Shown here piece after piece: positions 40,300 through 46,642 of a stretch of 64,000 nt of DNA (its first letter is position 1; each line of letters starts with the position of its first letter). The position numbers and the translations under genes were made by a program. The notes under the pieces were generated by a model. The model was given only the letters and a program-made list of their open reading frames with translations, was not told where the DNA came from and made no database searches. Source of the DNA: Janibacter alkaliphilus (GTDB lineage: Bacteria; Actinomycetota; Actinomycetes; Actinomycetales; Dermatophilaceae); NCBI RefSeq assembly GCF_013408565.1, contig NZ_JACBZX010000001.1, forward strand, positions 1,054,001-1,118,000. Direction: 5' to 3'.

Positions 40300-40470
40300 A
40301 TGAAGAAGCTCCTCCTGCTCGTGGCCGCCGCCCTCGGCGCAGCCTGGGCGAAGAAGAAGGTCGAGCAGCAGCGCTCCGAGAAGGACCTCTACGCAGCCGC
40401 CAGCGCCGCCGGGTCCACGACGAGCCCGGCCAGCGGTCCGTGGGCCGCGGCCAGCGACAGCCCGACCTGA
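40300..40470 (+). CDS. DLW-39-like micro-protein
   Basis: 56 residues from ATG 40300, with AGGAG eight bases before. The N-terminus MKKLLLLVAAALGAAWAKKKVEQQ is a short hydrophobic helix followed by a basic patch, then RSEKDLYAAAS and a Gly/Ser/Pro tail. Position (between tRNA-Ile and tRNA-Ala) and pattern fit the small actinobacterial DLW-39 family; here the DLW triplet is DLY. Function is unknown. It could also be transcribed with the tRNA. Confidence 0.82.
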   Translation: MKKLLLLVAAALGAAWAKKKVEQQRSEKDLYAAASAAGSTTSPASGPWAAASDSPT

Positions 40471-40586
40471 GACCGGTCCCCCGGCGCGCCCGCTGCGGAG
40501 CTCGATGCTCTCGTCGGCTGGCACGGACGGCGAGCCGGGCGGTCGGGCCGGACAACCGAATCGACGGGCGCGAGCCCGCAGCCCTC

Positions 40587-40659
40587 GGGGGCGTGGCGCA
40601 ATTGGTAGCGCATCTGCTTTGCAAGCAGAGGGTTGTCGGTTCGAGTCCGATCGCCTCCA
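40587..40659 (+). tRNA. alaT: tRNA-Ala (TGC)
   Basis: A 73-base cloverleaf: acceptor GGGGGCG with CGCCTCC (one G-T pair), D-arm GCGC/GCGC, anticodon stem TCTGC/GCAGA with loop TTTGCAA (anticodon TGC), T-arm GTCGG TTCGAGT CCGAT. The 3'-CCA is not encoded as a full CCA. Confidence 0.98.
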
Positions 40660-40669
40660 CCGAGCACGA

Positions 40670-40702
40670 CGAAGGGCGGGACCGCCACGGTCCCGCCCTT
40701 CG
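40670..40702 (+). terminator. tRNA-Ala terminator
   Basis: A perfect 15-bp stem beginning CGAAGGGCGGGACCG with the three-base loop CCA, starting 11 bases after the tRNA. Confidence 0.88.
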
Positions 40703-40753
40703 CGCGTCTGCGGGTCGTGCCATCGGTGGACGGGCGCTCAACGCCACCCGAGC

Positions 40754-40801
40754 GAGCGCAGATCGTCGCCTCGCCAGTTGCGGTGCCGACGATCTGCGCT
40801 C
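40754..40801. repeat. Intergenic palindrome with 15-bp arms
   Basis: Arms GAGCGCAGATCGTCG (40754-40768) and its exact complement (40787-40801) around an 18-base loop. It lies between the tRNA-Ala terminator and the 3' end of the PIN toxin gene and may terminate the toxin operon 49 bases downstream of its stop. Confidence 0.7.
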
Positions 40802-40849
40802 ACTGACGAGGTGGTTGGGCCCGGTCCGGCGCGCGGTCGGCTCTGGGGG

Positions 40850-41245
40850 TCAGGTGCGGACCGGGTCGGTGACCGCCAGGCCCAGGTGGCCGGCGACCTC
40901 GAGCATCTGCTGGTCGTGGCTGGCGACGACCACGGGTTCGCCGACGAGCAGCGCGGTGGCCAGGTGCAGCGCGTCCAGGGTGCGTACGTGCCGCTCGATC
41001 GACTCGGCGACGGTGTGGGTCTCTGGCGTGATGTCCAGCAGCCCCACTCGATCCAGCAGCGCGCCGCCATCGGCGGCCGGGAGCCCCTCGCGCCGCAGCA
41101 CGCGGATCACCTCGGTGCGCAGCAGCCGGGAGGAGACGACCGTGCCCGGGACGACGTCCAGCCACGTCTGCAGTGCGGCCCGGCCCGGGACGTCGAGGAT
41201 CGTGCGGAGCGCCACCGAGGTGTCGAGGTAGACGATCTCGGCCAC
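40850..41245 (-). CDS. PIN-domain ribonuclease toxin (VapC-like)
   Basis: 131 residues from GTG 41245, two bases after the antitoxin stop. A PIN-domain RNase outline is visible: IVYLDTSVALRTIL with the first acidic residue (Asp8), TEVIRVLRREGL, TLDALHLATALL and a late VVASHDQQM aspartate. These Asp/Glu residues bind metal for RNA cleavage. Forming an operon behind a Phd-type antitoxin, it is a type II toxin-antitoxin pair. The RNA target is unknown. Confidence 0.92.
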   Translation of the reverse strand: MAEIVYLDTSVALRTILDVPGRAALQTWLDVVPGTVVSSRLLRTEVIRVLRREGLPAADGGALLDRVGLLDITPETHTVAESIERHVRTLDALHLATALLVGEPVVVASHDQQMLEVAGHLGLAVTDPVRT

Positions 41246-41247
41246 GC

Positions 41248-41526
41248 TCAGCGGTTCCCGCGGGTCTCGTCGAGGAGGGCGTCGACCTGCGCGTCGGTGC
41301 GCGGTGGCCCAGCGCTCCGGCTGGGCCACGCCGTCGGGCGCGCCGCGGGCGGGGTGTAGCGCCCTTCGCGCTCCAGCTGGCTCAGCGTGGTGTCGGCCGG
41401 TCGGACGGTGCTCACCCGCCAGCGCGGCACCCCGCGCTCGGTGATGACGACGTCGGCGTCGTCCGACACCGCGGCGAGCACGTCGGCTGTGCGTTGGTTG
41501 AGCTCACGCTTGGTCACCTGTGCCAT
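41248..41526 (-). CDS. Phd/YefM-type antitoxin
   Basis: 92 residues from ATG 41526. The DNA-binding N-terminus VTKRELNQRTADVLAAVSDDADVVITERGVPRWRV is the Phd/YefM pattern. The disordered C-terminus (TDAQVDALLDETRGNR) should wrap the PIN toxin. The -10 hexamer TACATT lies six bases before the ATG, so the message is probably leaderless. A palindrome just upstream is a likely autoregulatory operator. Confidence 0.92.
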   Translation of the reverse strand: MAQVTKRELNQRTADVLAAVSDDADVVITERGVPRWRVSTVRPADTTLSQLEREGRYTPPAARPTAWPSRSAGPPRTDAQVDALLDETRGNR

Positions 41527-41558
41527 GCACCAAATGTACTACGTGTGTCAGACACGCG
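41527..41558 (-). promoter_or_regulatory. Toxin-antitoxin promoter and operator
   Basis: On the minus strand, TACATT (plus coordinates 41533-41538) ends six bases before ATG 41526. Immediately upstream, 41542-41558 reads CGTGTGTCAGACACGCG, a palindrome GTGTC-A-GACAC with two further flanking pairs. It is well placed for the antitoxin complex to block the promoter. Confidence 0.6.
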
Positions 41559-41574
41559 AGACAGCCACGACCCT

Positions 41575-41642
41575 CACGCTGACGTATGGCGACACGCGGG
41601 TGATCTGCGGTGCCTGGCGGCGTGTCTCCATACGTCAGCGTG
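41575..41642. repeat. Intergenic palindrome with 23-bp arms
   Basis: Arms CACGCTGACGTATGG (41575-41589) and its exact complement (41628-41642) extend inward by eight pairs with one mismatch; the central loop is 22 bases. It sits between the antitoxin promoter and the terminator of the next gene, with no open frame of its own. Confidence 0.8.
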
Positions 41643-41648
41643 GGCACA

Positions 41649-41693
41649 GACGACGGGGGCCGGTCCGCAGCTCGCGGACCGGCCCCCGTCGTC
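41649..41693 (-). terminator. Terminator of the DUF5324-like gene
   Basis: A perfect 20-bp stem (GACGACGGGGGCC at its left foot) with the five-base loop AGCTC, 15 bases after the minus-strand stop at 41708. Confidence 0.9.
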
Positions 41694-41707
41694 AGGTGGT
41701 GCTGGGC

Positions 41708-42757
41708 TCAGGCCTTGTCGCCCTCGCTGGTGTCGCCACCGAGGTGGTCCGGGGTGAGGTCGTTGCCCTCGGGGGACTCGGTGGTCGAGGGGACCGCGCC
41801 GTCGTCGGCCCAGTCGCGGGCCGAGCTCCAGGCGTCGCCCTCGCCGGACTCGCTGGCGGCGCGGGCGTCCGCGTCGTCGGTGACCGGGGCGGCCGGGGTG
41901 GCCAGCGGGTCCTCGTCGATCGCCTCGGGGGCGGCCAGCGGGTCGCTCGCCGGGGCAGCCGCACCCGCGGCACCGGCAGCACCGGCGCCAGCAGCAGCGC
42001 CGAGCGAGGAGTCGCGACCGCTCTCCGGGGCCTTGTAGGGGTCGCCCGCCGGGACCGCCCACGGGTCCTTCTTCGGGGCGGCCTTCTGCTTGGCGACGTA
42101 GGCGGCGATGCCGGCCACGACGAGCACGAGCAGCAGGAAGCGCTTGCGACCCTTCTTCTTGGTCTTCGCCTGGGCCTGCGCCTCGCCCTTGAGCGCCTTG
42201 ATCGCGCCCTGGGTGTCGCGGCCGTCCTTGAGCGCGGCCAGCGCCTCGGGCCCACGGGTGCTCGCCTCGTCGGCCAGCGCCCGCCCGGCGACGGCGCCGC
42301 TGGCGGCCAGGCCGGCCGCGGTCTCGGCGACCTTCGGAAGCACCTCGTCGACGACGGTGCTCTTGAGGTCGGCCGCGTCCTGGCCCGCCTTCGCCCGCGC
42401 CTTGTCAGCCTTCTTGCTGGCCTTGCGACCGGCGGCCTTGCGGTCCTTCTTGGCCTGCTTGGCCGCCTTCTTGCGGTTCTTCTTGAGGTCCTTGCCGGCC
42501 TTCTCGACCCGCTTCTGGGCGTCGTCGCGGGCCTCCTCGGCCTGGCTGCGCAGCTCGGCGGCCTTGGCCTCGGCGTCCTTGCGGGCGCTGGCCGCCCGGG
42601 CGCTCGCCGCGTCCGAGAGCTCCTGCGCCTTCTCGCCGCCGGCGACGGCCTGCCCGGCCACCTTGTCGATGAGCTCGTGGGCCTTCTCGGTCACGGACTC
42701 GGTGGCCTCGTGAGCCTTCACGCGCCCACCCTCGACGTTGTCGGTTCGGAACACCAT
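41708..42757 (-). CDS. Lys/Ala-rich coiled-coil membrane protein (DUF5324-like)
   Basis: 349 residues from ATG 42757, or 348 from GTG at codon 2. The AGGAGGA ribosome site lies only one base before the ATG, so the GTG has the better spacing. Residues 10-130 are a long charged helix rich in Ala/Lys/Arg/Glu (KKNRKKAAKQAKKDRKAAGRK), resembling histone H1-like or LEA-like sequence. One membrane helix is KRFLLLVLVVAGIAAYVA (about 206-222). A Pro/Ala/Asp tail ends the protein. The family name is by recollection of similar genes next to ppiA in Streptomyces. Function is unknown. Confidence 0.85.
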   Translation of the reverse strand: MVFRTDNVEGGRVKAHEATESVTEKAHELIDKVAGQAVAGGEKAQELSDAASARAASARKDAEAKAAELRSQAEEARDDAQKRVEKAGKDLKKNRKKAAKQAKKDRKAAGRKASKKADKARAKAGQDAADLKSTVVDEVLPKVAETAAGLAASGAVAGRALADEASTRGPEALAALKDGRDTQGAIKALKGEAQAQAKTKKKGRKRFLLLVLVVAGIAAYVAKQKAAPKKDPWAVPAGDPYKAPESGRDSSLGAAAGAGAAGAAGAAAPASDPLAAPEAIDEDPLATPAAPVTDDADARAASESGEGDAWSSARDWADDGAVPSTTESPEGNDLTPDHLGGDTSEGDKA

Positions 42758-42768
42758 TCCTCCTGCAG

Positions 42769-42819
42769 TTCGGTTACCTCCCCCATCCTGCCGTGTATAC
42801 CGCGGCAGAGGTAACCGAA
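42769..42819. promoter_or_regulatory. Inverted repeat around a -10-like element upstream of the DUF5324-like gene
   Basis: Arms TTCGGTTACCTC (42769-42780) and its exact complement GAGGTAACCGAA (42808-42819). A nested CTGCCG/CGGCAG pair lies inside (42788-42808) and the self-complementary GTATAC is central. On the minus strand this is the promoter or leader of the 41708-42757 gene. It may be an operator or an attenuating hairpin. Confidence 0.6.
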
Positions 42820-42896
42820 GGGGGGATCCGGTGCCATCTCACAGGTCGGGACCGGCCGCGTCCCGGTCTCACAGCGGGCGCTCAGTCCGGCGTGAT

Positions 42897-42908
42897 TACG
42901 ATGCTCGT
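42897..42908 (+). promoter_or_regulatory. Leaderless promoter of ppiA
   Basis: TACGAT (42897-42902) ends six bases before ATG 42909; no Shine-Dalgarno. Confidence 0.55.
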
Positions 42909-43430
42909 ATGAAGGCGATCCTGCACACCAACCACGGCGACATCACCCTCACCCTCTTCGGCAACCAGGCCCCGAAGACCGTCGACAACTTCGTCGGTCT
43001 GGCCACCGGGAAGGCCGACTACCGCGACGACGCGGGCCGCACCAGCCCGACCCCCTTCTACGACGGGCTGACCTTCCACCGGATCATCCTGAACTTCATG
43101 ATCCAGGGCGGCTGCCCGGTGGGTCAGGGCGTCGGCGGTCCCGGCTACACCTTCGACGACGAGATCCACCCCGAGCTGCGCTTCGACAAGCCCTACCTGC
43201 TGGCCATGGCCAACGCCGGCAAGCGGATGGGCAAGGGCACCAACGGCTCGCAGTTCTTCATCACCACGACCACCCCGGACTGGCTCAACGGCAAGCACAC
43301 GATCTTCGGCGAGGTCGCCGACCAGGCCGGTCGCGACGTCGTCGACGCCATCTCCGCGGTGCCCACCGGTGCCATGGACAAGCCCACCGAGCCGGTCGTC
43401 ATCGAGTCCGTCGAGATCCTCGAGGACTGA
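42909..43430 (+). CDS. ppiA: Peptidyl-prolyl cis-trans isomerase, cyclophilin type
   Basis: 173 residues from ATG 42909. A complete cyclophilin domain: FYDGLTFHRIILNFMIQGGCP carries the catalytic Arg and Phe/Gln, and NGSQFFITTTTPDWLNGKHTIFGEV is the second signature. No signal peptide, so it is cytosolic. It speeds proline isomerisation during folding. The conserved neighbour set (Rv0009) supports the assignment. The rhomboid gene starts four bases after the stop. Confidence 0.97.
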   Translation: MKAILHTNHGDITLTLFGNQAPKTVDNFVGLATGKADYRDDAGRTSPTPFYDGLTFHRIILNFMIQGGCPVGQGVGGPGYTFDDEIHPELRFDKPYLLAMANAGKRMGKGTNGSQFFITTTTPDWLNGKHTIFGEVADQAGRDVVDAISAVPTGAMDKPTEPVVIESVEILED

Positions 43431-43434
43431 TCGC

Positions 43435-44337
43435 GTGACCCAGCCCCCCGGGGGCTATCCGCCCGGTCCGCCGCCCCCCGGCCCGCAGGGTCAGGGGGCG
43501 GCGGCCGAGGTGCCGACCTGCCCGCGGCACCCGGACCGGGTCTCCTACGTGCGCTGCCAGCGCTGCGGGCGGCCGGCCTGCCCGGAGTGCCAGCGACCGG
43601 CGGCGGTCGGGGTGCAGTGCGTCGACTGCGTCGCGGCGGACCGCAGGGCGGCCCGCCCCACGGTGACCGCCCTCGGTGGCCGGGCCTCGCGGCGCGAGCA
43701 GCCGATCGTGACGATCAGCATCATCGTCATCTGCGTGCTGGTGTGGATCGGTGAGCTGCTCAGCGACCGGGTCTTCTCCGAGGTGGCGCTGGCGCCAGCG
43801 GTGGCCGAGCAGGAGCCGTGGCGGCTGCTGACCTCGGCCTTCGCGCACTCGCCGTCGGCGCCCTTCCACATCATGTTCAACATGCTGGCCCTGTGGTTCA
43901 TCGGTCAGCGGCTGGAGGCGACGCTGGGCCGGGGGCGCTTCCTCGGTCTGTACCTGGCGTCGGCGATCGCCGGCAGCGTGACCTGGCTGGTGCTGCAGCC
44001 GGTGAACTCATGGAGCCCGGTGGTCGGCGCCTCCGGGGCGGTCTTCGGTCTCTTCGGCGCGCTCTTCGTCGTCGAGCGGCACCTAGGCCGGGACGTCTCG
44101 GGGATCTTCGGGATCCTCGCGATCAACGCGGTCATCGGCTTCCTCGTGCCGAACATCGCCTGGGAGGCCCACCTCGGCGGTCTGGTCGCCGGCGCGGCGG
44201 TCGCGGCGGCCCTGGTCCAGGCGGCGCAGCGCCGCAGCGCGCTCATCGCCTGGGGCGCCATCGTCGCGGTGATCGCGCTGAGCCTGGTGGCGATGGTGGT
44301 CAAGTACGCCGTCGGCACCCCCGTCCTCTACGGCTGA
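43435..44337 (+). CDS. Rhomboid-family intramembrane serine protease
   Basis: 300 residues from GTG 43435, with GAGGA eight bases upstream. An N-terminal Pro/Gly stretch leads to a zinc-ribbon or B-box-like element (CPRHPDRVSYVRCQRCGRPACPECQR to VDC, about residues 29-65). Six membrane helices follow. Catalytic Ser is in VVGASGAVFGLFGAL (about 200) and catalytic His in AWEAHLGGLVAG (about 246). HIMFNMLALWFIG is the oxyanion-region motif. It cleaves membrane proteins within the bilayer. It is the counterpart of Rv0110-type rather than a core-order gene. Confidence 0.95.
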   Translation: MTQPPGGYPPGPPPPGPQGQGAAAEVPTCPRHPDRVSYVRCQRCGRPACPECQRPAAVGVQCVDCVAADRRAARPTVTALGGRASRREQPIVTISIIVICVLVWIGELLSDRVFSEVALAPAVAEQEPWRLLTSAFAHSPSAPFHIMFNMLALWFIGQRLEATLGRGRFLGLYLASAIAGSVTWLVLQPVNSWSPVVGASGAVFGLFGALFVVERHLGRDVSGIFGILAINAVIGFLVPNIAWEAHLGGLVAGAAVAAALVQAAQRRSALIAWGAIVAVIALSLVAMVVKYAVGTPVLYG

Positions 44338-44360
44338 CCCGACCCTCTCTGCCCTCCCTC

Positions 44361-44448
44361 CCGCAGCTGCCCGGGCAGTTGCGGGGGTGGTGGGTGATTT
44401 GCCCGGGCAGTTGCGGGGGTGGGGCGTGATTTGCCCGGGCAGTTGCGA
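44361..44448 (-). repeat. Three-copy cluster of the TGCCCGGGCA repeat family
   Basis: Read on the minus strand, three units carry AACTGCCCGGGCA with linkers such as AATCACGCCCCACC. This is the same core and spacing as the array at 18130-18669 but on the opposite strand. The copy at 44361-44384 is symmetric over 24 bases apart from one mismatched pair. It lies just after the rhomboid stop, facing crgA. Confidence 0.9.
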
Positions 44449-44474
44449 GTTACACGGGTGTCATTCGTCCCCAG

Positions 44475-44525
44475 ATGTGAACAACCCTGTGGATAACTGC
44501 CTGTCATCTACAGGGTTGTTCACAT
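44475..44525. terminator. Palindrome with 16-bp arms, likely bidirectional terminator, containing a DnaA-type box
   Basis: Arms ATGTGAACAACCCTGT (44475-44490) and its exact complement (44510-44525) around a 19-base loop. It lies between the convergent rhomboid and crgA genes. TGTGGATAA at 44488-44496, the classical DnaA-box sequence, sits at the edge of the loop. Confidence 0.65.
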
Positions 44526-44585
44526 GCGCGGGCTTGTGCACAGGCACTGGGCCGTTCACGGCTGCCCGGGCGGGAGGGTGGCGGG

Positions 44586-45056
44586 CTACTTCCACCTCGT
44601 CGTCATGGCGAAGCCGGCGAGGATGAGGGCGAAGCCGGCGCCGAGGTTCCACATCCCCCACGCCTGCACCGGGTACTGCTGCTCGGTGATGTAGAAGGTC
44701 ACCACCCAGATCAGGCCGATCACCATGAGCCCGAGCATCACCGGGACGAACCAGCTGGGGTTGCCGATCTTCTGCGGCTTGACCTTCTGCTGGCTGCGCG
44801 ACCGACGGCCGCCCTCGGCCTCGGCCCGCTGGCGGGGGTCGCCGGAGCGCTTCTTCGCCGCCCGGCTCTTCGTCGAGCCCTTGCCCTTGGAGCCCTTGTC
44901 CTTGGTGTCCTCGTCCTTGGTGCCCTTGGCCTTGGTGCCCTTGGCGTCGTCGACCGTCTCCTCGGCGCCCCCGTCCGCGGCGCTCGTCTCCTCGGCGTCG
45001 CTGACCGCGCCGGTCTCCTCGGCGTCGTTCGTGCTGTCGTCGGCGGACGTGGCCAC
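44586..45056 (-). CDS. crgA: Cell division protein CrgA, with long basic N-terminal extension
   Basis: 156 residues from GTG 45056, with GAGGAG upstream. The conserved CrgA part is the C-terminal 80 residues: KIGNPSWFVPVMLGLMVIGLIWVVTFYI, then PVQAWGMWNLGAGFALILAGFAMTTRWK, two membrane helices. CrgA helps recruit the division machinery and wall synthases. The N-terminal 75 residues are an acidic stretch followed by a Lys/Gly/Asp repeat (KGTKAKGTKDEDTKDKGSKG) not found in the short mycobacterial form (Rv0011c). Confidence 0.95.
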   Translation of the reverse strand: MATSADDSTNDAEETGAVSDAEETSAADGGAEETVDDAKGTKAKGTKDEDTKDKGSKGKGSTKSRAAKKRSGDPRQRAEAEGGRRSRSQQKVKPQKIGNPSWFVPVMLGLMVIGLIWVVTFYITEQQYPVQAWGMWNLGAGFALILAGFAMTTRWK

Positions 45057-45133
45057 AGGTGCTCCTCATCTCGGGCGTGATCGTGGCCTAGCGTAGAGGG
45101 GCACCGCACCGGCCAGAGCGAAGGGGGATCAGC

Positions 45134-45946
45134 GTGCCGCCGCAGGACGAGCATCAGGACGAGCCGCAGGACCAGCGCCCCGCGCCGCACCGGCGTGGCC
45201 GCGCCTGGCTCACCCGTCGCCCCACCCGGTGGTCGGCGCTGGTCCCGGTGATCGCGCTCGCCGCCGGGCTGCTCTTCGCCACGACGAGCACCACCGCCGA
45301 CGGGCACGACCTGCGCTCCGGCGCGACCGGCGTGCCCGACCTCATCCGCGAGCGCACCCACGACAACGCCGTCGCCGGCGAGCAGGCCGAGCGGCTGCGC
45401 GGGGACATCGAGGAACTCACCGCGGAGCAGGCCCCGGGCAGCGAGCAGGTCGAGACCCTCGAGCAGCAGGCCGAGGCCGCCGCCCCGGGCGCCGGGATGG
45501 CCCCGGTCGAGGGCGAGGCCATCACCGTCACCCTCGACGACGCCCCGCTGGACGCCGACGAGATCCCCGAGGGCTTCACCGTCGACGACGTCGTCGTGCA
45601 CCAGCAGGACGTCCAGGGCGTGGTCAACGCGCTCTGGCGCGGCGACGCCGAGGCGATGCAGATCATGGACCAGCGGGTGATCAGCACCAGCGCCGTGCGC
45701 TGCGTCGGCAACACCCTCATCCTCCAGGGCCGGGTCTACTCACCCCCCTTCACGATCACCGCGATCGGCGACCCGGACCAGCTGCGCCAGGCCCTCGACG
45801 ATGACCCCGCGGTCACCGTCTACCAGGAGTACGTCGACGCCCTCGGCCTCGGCTACGAGGTCGTCGAGGAGGGCAGCACGACGCTGCCGGCCTTCGACGG
45901 CAGCACCAGCCTGCAGCACGCCCGCCCCCTGGGCACCGACGACTGA
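45134..45946 (+). CDS. DUF881 family membrane-anchored protein (Rv0012-type)
   Basis: 270 residues from GTG 45134, with AAGGGGG upstream. A short basic N-terminus precedes one membrane helix (WSALVPVIALAAGLLFATTST, about residues 33-53). An outer coiled-coil (ERLRGDIEELTAEQAPGSEQVETLEQQAE) and the DUF881 core follow (GEAITVTLDDAP, VHQQDVQGVVNALWRGDAEAMQIMDQRV, VRCVGNTLILQGRVYSPPFTITAIGD). Function is unknown; it is constantly linked to crgA and division genes. Divergent from crgA. Confidence 0.93.
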   Translation: MPPQDEHQDEPQDQRPAPHRRGRAWLTRRPTRWSALVPVIALAAGLLFATTSTTADGHDLRSGATGVPDLIRERTHDNAVAGEQAERLRGDIEELTAEQAPGSEQVETLEQQAEAAAPGAGMAPVEGEAITVTLDDAPLDADEIPEGFTVDDVVVHQQDVQGVVNALWRGDAEAMQIMDQRVISTSAVRCVGNTLILQGRVYSPPFTITAIGDPDQLRQALDDDPAVTVYQEYVDALGLGYEVVEEGSTTLPAFDGSTSLQHARPLGTDD

Positions 45947-45968
45947 GCGGCCGCCGCGGCGCGCGCGT

Positions 45969-45980
45969 CATACTGTCCCG
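45969..45980 (+). promoter_or_regulatory. Leaderless promoter candidate of pabA
   Basis: CATACT (45969-45974) ends six bases before GTG 45981; no Shine-Dalgarno. Confidence 0.4.
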
Positions 45981-46637
45981 GTGAGCCGCATCCTCGTCGT
46001 CGACAACTACGACAGCTTCGTCTTCACCATCGTCGGCTACCTGCAGCAGCTCGGCGCGCAGACCGAGGTGGTGCGCAACGACGCGGTCAGCCCCGCCGAC
46101 GGCGCCGACTTCGACGGCGTGCTCATCTCGCCCGGACCGGGCACCCCGGAGGAGGCCGGCGTCTCCCTGGCGATGATCGAGGCCTGCGCCGAGCGGTCCC
46201 AGCCGATGCTCGGGGTGTGCCTGGGCCACCAGGCCCTCGGGGTGGTGCTCGGCGCCACCGTCGGCCGCGCCCCCGAGCTGCTGCACGGCAAGACCTCCCG
46301 GGTGCTGCACGACGGCGACGGCGTGCTGGCCGGGCTGGCCTCGCCCTTCACCGCCACCCGCTACCACTCGCTGACCGTCGACCCGGCGACCGTGCCGGAC
46401 ACGTTCGTGCCCACCGGGCACACCGAGAGCGGCATCATCATGGCCGCCCGGCACCGCGAGCTGCCGCTGCACGGGGTGCAGTTCCACCCGGAGTCGGTGC
46501 TCACCGAGGGCGGGCACCGGATCCTGGCGAACTGGCTGGCCCTGGCCGGCGACCCCGCAGCCGTGGCGCGCAGCGCCGGGATGACCCCGCTGGTCCGCGA
46601 CGCCGACGGCGTCTCCCGGGCGCTGGCCGCCGGCTGA
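45981..46637 (+). CDS. pabA: Glutamine amidotransferase, component II of aminodeoxychorismate/anthranilate synthase
   Basis: 218 residues from GTG 45981. A class I amidotransferase: RILVVDNYDSFVFTIVGYLQQLG, the oxyanion SPGPGTPEEAG, the catalytic Cys in MLGVCLGHQALG, and HGVQFHPESVLTEGG with the catalytic His and Glu. It releases ammonia from glutamine for p-aminobenzoate or anthranilate synthesis. No synthase component I is nearby, so the folate versus tryptophan role cannot be decided; amphibolic use is possible (Rv0013, annotated trpG/pabA). Confidence 0.95.
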   Translation: MSRILVVDNYDSFVFTIVGYLQQLGAQTEVVRNDAVSPADGADFDGVLISPGPGTPEEAGVSLAMIEACAERSQPMLGVCLGHQALGVVLGATVGRAPELLHGKTSRVLHDGDGVLAGLASPFTATRYHSLTVDPATVPDTFVPTGHTESGIIMAARHRELPLHGVQFHPESVLTEGGHRILANWLALAGDPAAVARSAGMTPLVRDADGVSRALAAG

Positions 46638-46642
46638 GCCCG

